6,308 bases of DNA from an uncultured Prevotella sp. (GTDB lineage: Bacteria > Bacteroidota > Bacteroidia > Bacteroidales > Bacteroidaceae): NCBI GenBank assembly GCA_900770515.1, contig CAAHDP010000482.1, positions 1 to 6,308 on the forward strand, given 5' to 3'. Position numbers and translations under genes: made by a program. The notes under the pieces were generated by a model. It did not search any database, was not told the origin of the DNA, and saw nothing but the letters and a program-made list of their open reading frames with translations. How positions within the stretch are numbered: position 1 is the first letter of the stretch; every line of letters starts with the position of its first letter. Of this stretch, positions 1-6,101 are shown piece after piece.

Positions 1-1038
<1,038 letters not shown>

Positions 1039-1067
1039 TTCGTTGCCTCTTAACGATTAAGAAATAT

Positions 1068-1103
1068 AGCCGCCCAGCATTTCTGATGCTGGGCGGCTTT
1101 TTC
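1068..1103 (+). terminator. Rho-independent terminator of gap
   Basis: A perfect 13-bp GC-rich stem (1068-1080 pairs with 1086-1098) with a 5-base loop is followed by a T tract (1098-1102). It starts 30 bases after the gap stop codon. The opposite strand lacks a comparable U tract, so it should act mainly on the plus strand. Confidence 0.93.
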
Positions 1104-1147
1104 TATATACATACTTCTCTTTTCTGTCTATATACTTCCCTTTTTTG
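1102..1147. repeat. Imperfect tandem repeat in the gap-miaA spacer
   Basis: Two adjacent pyrimidine-rich units both begin TCTATATAC: 1102-1126 (25 bases) and 1127-1147 (21 bases). When the extra ATAC at 1111-1114 of the first unit is removed, 19 of 21 bases match. The repeat lies directly after the terminator and upstream of the miaA promoter. No function is evident; it looks like a small local duplication. Confidence 0.6.
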
Positions 1148-1208
1148 TTCAAAAACTCACAAATGATTGCTCAGATTGTCGTGATGTGAGAATTTCTTTT
1201 CGTTTTAT

Positions 1209-1239
1209 TTTGTATTATCAATTATTTCCTTTATCTTTG
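1209..1239 (+). promoter_or_regulatory. Bacteroidota-type promoter of miaA
   Basis: TTTG at 1209-1212 (the -33 element) is followed after 19 bases by TATCTTTG at 1232-1239, which matches the -7 consensus TAnnTTTG recognised by the Bacteroidota primary sigma factor. The element ends only four bases before the miaA ATG at 1244. Transcription is therefore expected to begin at or just inside the start codon, which implies a leaderless or nearly leaderless mRNA. Confidence 0.75.
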
Positions 1240-1243
1240 CGGC

Positions 1244-2218
1244 ATGAAACAGACGATGATTACCATATTAGGTCCTACTGCGAGCGGAAAGACGAGTCTT
1301 GCCGCAGCGCTTGCTTCCAAGATCAACAGCTTGGATGCTGCGTCGTGGGGTGGAACTACCCAGGGGGCGGAGATTATCAGCGCCGATAGTCGCCAGGTGT
1401 ATCGTGGCATGGACATCGGTACAGGTAAAGACCTGGAAGATTATACCGTGGACGGCAAGTTGATACCTTACCATTTGATAGATATCTGCGAACCGGGAAC
1501 CAAGTATAACCTCTTTGAATATCAGCAAGATTTCTATGATGCCTATCTCGATATCCGGAAACGGGGCGTGCTGCCTATCTTGTGCGGCGGAACAGGACTG
1601 TATATTGAGTCTGTGCTCAAGGGATATCATCTTTCGCCTGTACCACAGAATCAGGAGTTGAGAGACCGGCTGGCTGATAAGAGCCTGGATGAGCTAACGG
1701 TGATGCTGAAAGAGTTGAAGGCTAAAACGGGTTCCAATATGCACAATCGCACAGATGTGGATACTGCACAGAGAGCTATCCGAGCTATCGAAATAGAAAC
1801 CTATAATCTGGAGCATCCTATGCCGGAACGGGAATTGCCTGCGGTAGATTCGCTTATTATAGGTGTCTGTATCGATCGTGATGCCCGTAGAGAAAAGATT
1901 ACCCGAAGGCTGAAGCAGAGATTCCAGGAAGGAATGGTAGATGAAATCAAAGGTTTGCTCGACAGGGGAATTCCTGCAGAAAACCTCATCTATTATGGTT
2001 TGGAATATAAGTTTATTACCGAATATGTGATTGGCAAAACCACCTATGATGAAATGTTCAGAGGTCTGGAGATAGCCATCCATCAGTTTGCCAAGCGCCA
2101 GATGACCTGGTTCCGCGGTATGGAGCGTAGAGGGTTTACCATCCATTGGATAGATGCCCTGCAGCCGATGGAACAGAAAGTGGAGCAAGTGCTGGAGATA
2201 GTTAAAAGTTCTAAGTAA
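1244..2218 (+). CDS. miaA: tRNA dimethylallyltransferase MiaA
   Basis: MiaA transfers a dimethylallyl group from dimethylallyl diphosphate to N6 of A37 in tRNAs that read codons starting with U, forming i6A. The family hallmarks are present in order: P-loop GPTASGKT (10-17), ISADSRQVYRGMDIGTGK (45-62) with the substrate-contacting Asp48, YHLIDI, GGTGLY (115-120), the QRAIRAIEI segment and MTWFR (287-291). At 324 residues it is slightly longer than usual. About 13 residues (roughly 28-40, around DAASWGGTT) are inserted between the P-loop helix and the EIISADS strand; in E. coli MiaA, as I recall it, that distance is short. The start at 1244 overlaps the expected transcription start; an in-frame ATG at 1256 (Met5) would still keep the whole P-loop. 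No Shine-Dalgarno is present. The next gene starts five bases after the stop, so the two are co-transcribed. Confidence 0.96.
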   Translation: MKQTMITILGPTASGKTSLAAALASKINSLDAASWGGTTQGAEIISADSRQVYRGMDIGTGKDLEDYTVDGKLIPYHLIDICEPGTKYNLFEYQQDFYDAYLDIRKRGVLPILCGGTGLYIESVLKGYHLSPVPQNQELRDRLADKSLDELTVMLKELKAKTGSNMHNRTDVDTAQRAIRAIEIETYNLEHPMPERELPAVDSLIIGVCIDRDARREKITRRLKQRFQEGMVDEIKGLLDRGIPAENLIYYGLEYKFITEYVIGKTTYDEMFRGLEIAIHQFAKRQMTWFRGMERRGFTIHWIDALQPMEQKVEQVLEIVKSSK

Positions 2219-2223
2219 GAATC

Positions 2224-3156
2224 ATGGCAGTGAATGAAAAAAAATGGGGACTCCTATATTGTCCCCGTGGCGGTTGGCGCAGTGCCAAGCGCTGGGAAAA
2301 GATAGAAAAGGTGCTCAGGCAGCAGGGCGTGGATTACGACTTCGTGCAGAGCGAAAACCAGAAGAGCGTTGAGCGACTGGTGAAGATGTTTGTCAACAAT
2401 GGCTATAAGACTATAGTCATTGTTGGCGGAGATTCTGCGCTCAATGATGAAGTCAATTGTCTGATGCAGATGGACGCTTCCGAGCGCAATGAAGTGGCGT
2501 TGGGAGTGATTCCTAATGGATTGATGAATGATTTCGCCCGTTTCTGGGGATTCGATGACAGTAACGTAGAGCAGACGGTGGCTTGGCTCAAGAAACGCAG
2601 GGTGAGAAAGATAGACCTGGGATGTATCCGGTACACCAACAAGAAGGGGGAGAAGTGCTTGCGCTATTTCCTCAACTGTGTGAACATCGGACTCATTGCT
2701 GCGATTATGAATCTGCGCCGCCAGACCCGTCATGTCTTCGGTTCCCGTACGCTGTCTTTCATCTTCTCGTTCATTCTGATGATCTTCCAGCGTCTTGACT
2801 ACAAGATGCATATCAAGATCAATTCTGATGTCATCAAGCGTAGAGTGATGACGATGTGTGTAGGCAATGCAGCAGGTTATGGTCAGACGCCAAATGCCGT
2901 GCCGTATAATGGGTTGCTGGATGTCTCGGTGGTGTATCATCCACAGATGACCCAGCTTTTCGAGGGTATTTATCTTTTTGTGAAGGGAAAGTTCCTGAAT
3001 CATAAGAGTGTGCATCCTTACCGTACCCGCGAGGTGGAGGTAGAGGAGGCTTCTCATGCCTTGATAGGTATCGATGGCAGGTTGATGAACATGCCAGTGA
3101 GTCCTTATAAGATAACTGTAATTCAGGAAGTCATCAACTTCCTGATTCCTGCATAA
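2224..3156 (+). CDS. Diacylglycerol-kinase-fold protein with altered kinase motifs
   Basis: The 310-residue protein has the two-domain layout of the DgkB/YegS/sphingosine-kinase family: an N-terminal ATP-binding-like domain (about 5-135) and a C-terminal beta-rich domain (about 140-305). Recognisable landmarks are VIVGGDSALND (66-75), VIPNGLMNDFAR (95-106), YNGLLDVSVV (228-237) and IDGRL (283-287). Family members phosphorylate lipids such as diacylglycerol at the membrane. Here GGDGT reads GGDSA (68-72), GTGND reads GLMND (99-103), and the Glu of the C-terminal DGE motif, the catalytic base in S. aureus DgkB, is Arg286. It may be a pseudokinase, a binding protein or an enzyme with a different chemistry. 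There is no signal peptide; the hydrophobic stretch SFIFSFILMIF (residues about 178-189) could touch the membrane. It lies five bases after miaA, has no promoter of its own, and ends at a hairpin. The fold is confident; the activity is not. Confidence 0.85.
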   Translation: MAVNEKKWGLLYCPRGGWRSAKRWEKIEKVLRQQGVDYDFVQSENQKSVERLVKMFVNNGYKTIVIVGGDSALNDEVNCLMQMDASERNEVALGVIPNGLMNDFARFWGFDDSNVEQTVAWLKKRRVRKIDLGCIRYTNKKGEKCLRYFLNCVNIGLIAAIMNLRRQTRHVFGSRTLSFIFSFILMIFQRLDYKMHIKINSDVIKRRVMTMCVGNAAGYGQTPNAVPYNGLLDVSVVYHPQMTQLFEGIYLFVKGKFLNHKSVHPYRTREVEVEEASHALIGIDGRLMNMPVSPYKITVIQEVINFLIPA

Positions 3157-3159
3157 ACG

Positions 3160-3201
3160 CCAATGAGGGTGAGTTCTAATCGTAGAACTCACCCTCATTG
3201 G
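3160..3201. terminator. Bidirectional hairpin terminator between convergent genes
   Basis: A perfect 19-bp stem (3160-3178 pairs with 3183-3201) has a 4-base loop. It sits four bases after the lipid-kinase-like gene's stop and 15 bases from the stop of the opposing regulator gene. Neither side has a long T run: the minus-strand side is followed by CGTTTATG and the plus-strand side by TTATGTTG. Its position argues for termination in both directions, but the weak U tracts leave room for a role in 3'-end protection. Confidence 0.8.
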
Positions 3202-3215
3202 TTATGTTGTGGCTT

Positions 3216-3920
3216 TTATCCTTCTGCAATTCTCTTGATTTCCTCTTCATTGAGGATCTTGATCTTTCTGACATTCGTTTCTATCAGACCTTCTGATACG
3301 AAGGCTGAGAGTGTGCGGATGCAGTTGCTCGTTGTCATATTGGAAATGTTGGCGAGGTCTTCACGACTCAGGCTGCAGTCCAGTGTGACTCCGTCTTTAG
3401 CCAGTCCGTAAGAATCATGCAGAAACAGGAGTGCTTCAGCGAGGCGGGCACGGATGTGCTTCTGGGTAAGATTGACTGTGCGGTCGTCTGATTTTCCAAT
3501 CTCCACGCTCAGGTACTTGATGAAGTAATGTCCGATCTTGTAGCTTTTCTGCAGCAGCTTCATCAGTACGGGCAGTGGAAAATGGACTACGGTGCAAGTA
3601 TCCAAAGCCTGGGCTGCAGTCTTGTAGATTTCGTTTGCGAAATAAGCACGGAATCCGAAGAATTCGTTCGGCTTGATGACGCGGATAATCTGGCTCTTTC
3701 CGTTGATGCCATCCTTGAATATCTTCACTTTGCCAGTGAGAAGACACATCGCATCAGTGGGAGTTTCATCGCACTGATAAATTATTTCTCCTTTCTTGTA
3801 TTTGGTGATTTCAACATGTTCTTTCAATGTTGCAATCTGGTCGCTCTCGAGTCCGCCCCATATTTTCGAAATCTCTCGAGCTACCTTAGCTTTATTCGCA
3901 TCTTTCTTCTTTTCAACCAT
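3216..3920 (-). CDS. Crp/Fnr-family transcriptional regulator
   Basis: The 234-residue protein has an N-terminal cyclic-nucleotide-binding-type beta barrel (about 20-125), a long dimerisation helix (about 126-150) and a C-terminal winged helix (about 152-225). The recognition helix begins TTSNCIRTLSAF (196-207). The Glu that contacts the core G:C pair in Crp and Fnr is replaced by Ser198, while the following Arg (202) is kept. The phosphate-binding positions of cAMP-type Crp are missing: GEL reads GFR (89-91) and Arg-Ser reads Lys100-Thr101. There is no N-terminal Fe-S cysteine cluster. It is therefore neither a classical cAMP receptor nor an Fnr oxygen sensor, and its signal is unknown. The frame stays open to 3974, but ATG 3920 is preferred because the upstream ATG lies inside the predicted promoter. 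It is divergent from the debranching-enzyme gene, so control of that operon and of itself is plausible but unproven. Confidence 0.92.
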   Translation of the reverse strand: MVEKKKDANKAKVAREISKIWGGLESDQIATLKEHVEITKYKKGEIIYQCDETPTDAMCLLTGKVKIFKDGINGKSQIIRVIKPNEFFGFRAYFANEIYKTAAQALDTCTVVHFPLPVLMKLLQKSYKIGHYFIKYLSVEIGKSDDRTVNLTQKHIRARLAEALLFLHDSYGLAKDGVTLDCSLSREDLANISNMTTSNCIRTLSAFVSEGLIETNVRKIKILNEEEIKRIAEG

Positions 3921-3933
3921 TATCGTTCTTCTT

Positions 3934-3967
3934 ATTTTGCACAACTTTATTAATTTGGGTGCAAAAT
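3934..3967. repeat. 9-bp inverted repeat over the regulator promoter
   Basis: ATTTTGCAC (3934-3942) and GTGCAAAAT (3959-3967) are perfect inverted arms 16 bases apart. One arm overlaps the -7 element of the regulator gene's promoter and the other falls in its leader. Since the first arm should not be transcribed, this would act as DNA (an operator) rather than as an RNA hairpin. Function is inferred from position only. Confidence 0.45.
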
Positions 3968-3993
3968 TACACATTTTTTTTGATATAACTCAA
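3962..3993 (-). promoter_or_regulatory. Promoter of the Crp/Fnr regulator gene
   Basis: Read on the minus strand, TTG at 3993-3991 is followed after 21 bases by TAATTTTG (3969-3962), which fits the Bacteroidota TAnnTTTG element. The expected transcript start near 3956 leaves a leader of about 35 bases before ATG 3920. The leader has only a weak AAGAAG and no true Shine-Dalgarno. Confidence 0.6.
3980..3993. promoter_or_regulatory. Fnr-box-like site in the regulator promoter
   Basis: TTGATATAACTCAA matches the Fnr consensus TTGAT-N4-ATCAA at 9 of 10 defined positions. It lies within the regulator promoter and overlaps its -33 element, where a bound dimer would repress. The local regulator lacks the usual recognition Glu, so it may prefer a different sequence; another Fnr-type protein could also bind here. 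Confidence 0.35.
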
Positions 3994-4008
3994 TAAAAGA
4001 CGCTAAAA

Positions 4009-4026
4009 ATATGTTTTATAACATAT
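4009..4026. promoter_or_regulatory. Candidate Crp/Fnr operator (perfect 7-4-7 palindrome)
   Basis: Perfect 7-bp arms ATATGTT and AACATAT are separated by TTAT. The core ATGTT-N4-AACAT has exactly the 14-bp spacing of Crp/Fnr-family sites. It sits between the divergent promoters, about 61 bases upstream of the regulator's predicted transcript start and about 82 upstream of the debranching gene's. The region is AT-rich, so a chance palindrome is possible. Confidence 0.45.
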
Positions 4027-4043
4027 AAAAGTAAGATTTTCTA

Positions 4044-4060
4044 AAAATGTGTCACTTTTT
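4044..4060. repeat. Imperfect palindrome upstream of the debranching-gene promoter
   Basis: AAAATGTGTCACTTTTT is symmetric around T4052: GTG/CAC and AAAA/TTTT pair, with one mismatch at 4048/4056. It ends two bases before the -33 element. It could be an activator site, or simply A and T tracts flanking a short palindrome. Confidence 0.3.
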
Positions 4061-4062
4061 CC

Positions 4063-4093
4063 TTTGTCTTCCCGCAAAAAAGCCGTACCTTTG
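4063..4093 (+). promoter_or_regulatory. Promoter of the glycogen debranching operon
   Basis: TTTG at 4063-4066, 19 bases, then TACCTTTG at 4086-4093 is a full match to the Bacteroidota -33/-7 promoter. A start near 4099 gives a leader of about 42 bases before ATG 4141. The leader is A-rich and has no Shine-Dalgarno, as is usual in this phylum. Confidence 0.78.
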
Positions 4094-4116
4094 AATGCAA
4101 TAAATATAGTCAACAA

Positions 4117-4134
4117 ATATTAAAACCTTAATAT
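4117..4134. repeat. 7-4-7 inverted repeat in the debranching-gene leader
   Basis: ATATTAA (4117-4123) and TTAATAT (4128-4134) are perfect inverted arms around AACC, six bases before the start codon. As RNA it would be a weak all-AU hairpin close to the ribosome-binding region. As DNA it has the same 18-bp layout as the palindrome at 4009-4026, though with a different sequence. Confidence 0.35.
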
Positions 4135-4140
4135 AGATCT

Positions 4141-6084
4141 ATGAGTTATCTAAAATTCGAAAAGGCCCTGATGACCAACTTACAAGAGTCATTGCCGAAA
4201 GAGTTGTTAAGGACTAATCGTTCGGGCGCATATTCGTGCTCAACGATAGTGGACTGTAATATCCGTAAGTACCACGGACTTCTGGTTGTACCGGTTCCTG
4301 AACTGGACGACGACAACCATGTTCTCCTGAGTTCTCTGGATGTTACGGTGATTCAGCATGGTGCAGAATTCAATCTTGGTCTGCATAAGTACCAGGGCAA
4401 CAACTTCAGTCCGTTGGGCCACAAGTACATTCGTGAGTTTGATTGTGATAAAGTGCCTACTACACTTTACCGCGTGGGTGGTGTGATCCTCAAGAAAGAG
4501 GTAGTTTTCCAGCATTATGAAGATCGAATCCTGATCCGCTATACGCTGGTTGACGGTCATTCTGCCACTACACTTCGTTTCCGTCCTTTCTTGGCGTTCC
4601 GCAGCGTGCGTCAGTTTACCCATGAGAATGCAACCGCATCTCGTGACTATTCTGGTGTTGACAACGGAATTAAGACATGTATGTATGCTGGTTATCCAGA
4701 CCTCTACATGCAGTTCTCAAAGAAAAACGAGTTTAAATTCTGCCCAGATTGGTATCGTGGTGTGGAATATCCTAAGGAGCAGGAGAGAGGTTATGCTTCT
4801 AATGAAGACCTCTATGTGCCAGGATATTTCGAGATGGATATCAAGAAAGGCGAGTCTATCGTCTTTGCTGCAGCTACATCTGAAATCAAGACTACCGGCT
4901 TGAAGAAACTCTTTGATAAAGAGGTGGATGAACGTGCACCTCGCGATAATTTCTTCCATTGCCTCGTGAATGCTGCACATCAGTTCCATCGCCGTGAAAA
5001 GAACGACGACCGCTATATACAGGCTGGTTATCCATGGTTCAAGTGCCGTGCCCGAGATACATTCATTTCGCTCCCAGGTCTTACTCTCTCTATCGAGGAG
5101 AATGATTACTTCGAGCTGGTGATGCAGACAGCTATGCGCGGATACTATGAGTTTATGGAGGGTAAGCCTCTTACCACTCATATTACTGAAATCGAGATGC
5201 CTGACGTTCCTCTTTGGGCTATCTGGGCTCTTCAGCAGTATGCCAAGGAGACTTCTAAGGAGGAGTGCTACAAGAAGTATGGCCAGTTTATCAAGGATGT
5301 CATCAATTTCATCAGAGACAACAAGCACCCTAACCTGGAGTTGATGGAGAACGGCTTGCTCTATACCAATGGTAAGGACAAGGCTGTGACCTGGATGAAC
5401 TCTACGGCTAATGGCCGCCCTGTAGTGCCTCGTACCGGATATGTCGTAGAGTTCAATGCTCTGTGGTATAACGCTCTGTGCTTCTGTGCTGCTTTGGCAG
5501 GAACAGCTGGCGAAGAGGATGCACAGCAGGAATTGCTGGCTCAGGCTGAAGTTACCAAGAAGTCGTTCGTTGATACATTCCTCAATGAGTATGGCTATCT
5601 CTACGATTATGTAGATGGCAACATGATGGATTGGAGTGTTCGACCAAATATGATCTTCCCAGTGGCATTCGATTATTCTCCATTGTCACAAGACCAGAAG
5701 AAGAAGGTACTCGATATCTGTACCCGTGAACTCCTTACACCTAAGGGATTGCGCTCACTCTCACCTAAGAGTGGCGGTTACAACCCTGTCTATGTAGGTC
5801 CTCAGACACAGCGCGACTATGCTTACCATCAGGGAACAGCATGGCCATGGCTGGGTGGCTTTTATATGGAGGCAAGCTTGAAACTCTACAAGCGTACCCG
5901 CTTGAGTTTCGTTGAGCGCCAGATGGTAGGTTACGACGACGAAATGTCTTATCACTGCCTTGGTACTATCAGTGAGCTCTTTGATGGCAACCCACCATTC
6001 GCAGGTCGCGGCGCCATATCTTTCGCCATGAACGTGGCAGAGATTCTCCGTGCGCTCGAATTACTAGAAAAGTATCAATATTAA
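4141..6084 (+). CDS. Glycogen debranching enzyme (amylo-alpha-1,6-glucosidase, GH133 type)
   Basis: This enzyme type hydrolyses alpha-1,6 branch points of glycogen or related glucans. The 647-residue protein has the N-terminal GDE_N-type beta domain (about 15-245) and the C-terminal (alpha/alpha)6 glucosidase domain (about 270-640); it has no 4-alpha-glucanotransferase domain, unlike the eukaryotic enzyme. Motifs seen are GYPWFKCRARDTFISLPG (296-313), MPDVPLW (353-359), TWMN (417-420), VEFNALWYNAL (436-446), YHQGTAWPW (562-570) and SELFDGNPP (611-619). Two depart from the family pattern as I recall it: TWMD reads TWMN (Asn420) and the WGRDT motif reads RARDT. There is no signal peptide, so a cytoplasmic role in stored glycogen turnover is likely. 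ATG 4141 follows the predicted leader, and the family-like NRSGAYS segment begins near residue 26. The gene leads an operon with the downstream glycosyltransferase and is divergent from the Crp/Fnr regulator. Family assignment is strong; catalytic competence is less sure. Confidence 0.93.
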   Translation: MSYLKFEKALMTNLQESLPKELLRTNRSGAYSCSTIVDCNIRKYHGLLVVPVPELDDDNHVLLSSLDVTVIQHGAEFNLGLHKYQGNNFSPLGHKYIREFDCDKVPTTLYRVGGVILKKEVVFQHYEDRILIRYTLVDGHSATTLRFRPFLAFRSVRQFTHENATASRDYSGVDNGIKTCMYAGYPDLYMQFSKKNEFKFCPDWYRGVEYPKEQERGYASNEDLYVPGYFEMDIKKGESIVFAAATSEIKTTGLKKLFDKEVDERAPRDNFFHCLVNAAHQFHRREKNDDRYIQAGYPWFKCRARDTFISLPGLTLSIEENDYFELVMQTAMRGYYEFMEGKPLTTHITEIEMPDVPLWAIWALQQYAKETSKEECYKKYGQFIKDVINFIRDNKHPNLELMENGLLYTNGKDKAVTWMNSTANGRPVVPRTGYVVEFNALWYNALCFCAALAGTAGEEDAQQELLAQAEVTKKSFVDTFLNEYGYLYDYVDGNMMDWSVRPNMIFPVAFDYSPLSQDQKKKVLDICTRELLTPKGLRSLSPKSGGYNPVYVGPQTQRDYAYHQGTAWPWLGGFYMEASLKLYKRTRLSFVERQMVGYDDEMSYHCLGTISELFDGNPPFAGRGAISFAMNVAEILRALELLEKYQY

Positions 6085-6087
6085 TAT

Positions 6088-6095
6088 AAGGAGGA
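6088..6095 (+). promoter_or_regulatory. Strong Shine-Dalgarno of the glycosyltransferase gene
   Basis: AAGGAGGA lies six bases before ATG 6102 and is nearly fully complementary to the 16S rRNA tail. This fixes the start. It is unusual here, because Bacteroidota genes, including the others in this window whose upstream sequence is visible, generally lack such a site. Confidence 0.85.
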
Positions 6096-6101
6096 CGCTA
6101 T

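Noticed and set aside
1156..1190. CTCACA and TGTGAG inverted hexamers 23 bases apart
   Set aside because: Short arms and a long loop in AT-rich DNA; expected by chance.
1186..1389. 67-codon frame overlapping the miaA start
   Set aside because: It overlaps the P-loop coding region in another frame and precedes the only visible promoter.
2254..3198. 314-codon open frame on the minus strand opposite the lipid-kinase-like gene
   Set aside because: It runs antisense to a gene with clear family motifs, is rich in His, Ile and Arg in a non-protein-like way, and begins inside the hairpin. No promoter fits it.
3163..3411. 82-codon plus-strand frame starting in the hairpin
   Set aside because: It starts inside the terminator stem and runs antisense through the regulator's DNA-binding domain.
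3528..3953. 141-codon plus-strand frame opposite the regulator gene
   Set aside because: It is antisense to a protein with a convincing Crp/Fnr fold and has no recognisable family or promoter.
3921..3974. 18-residue N-terminal extension of the Crp/Fnr regulator
   Set aside because: Its ATG lies within the predicted promoter, upstream of the expected transcript start, so ATG 3920 is the better start.
4717..5328. 203-codon minus-strand frame inside the debranching gene
   Set aside because: Shadow of the real gene, with no start context or recognisable domain.
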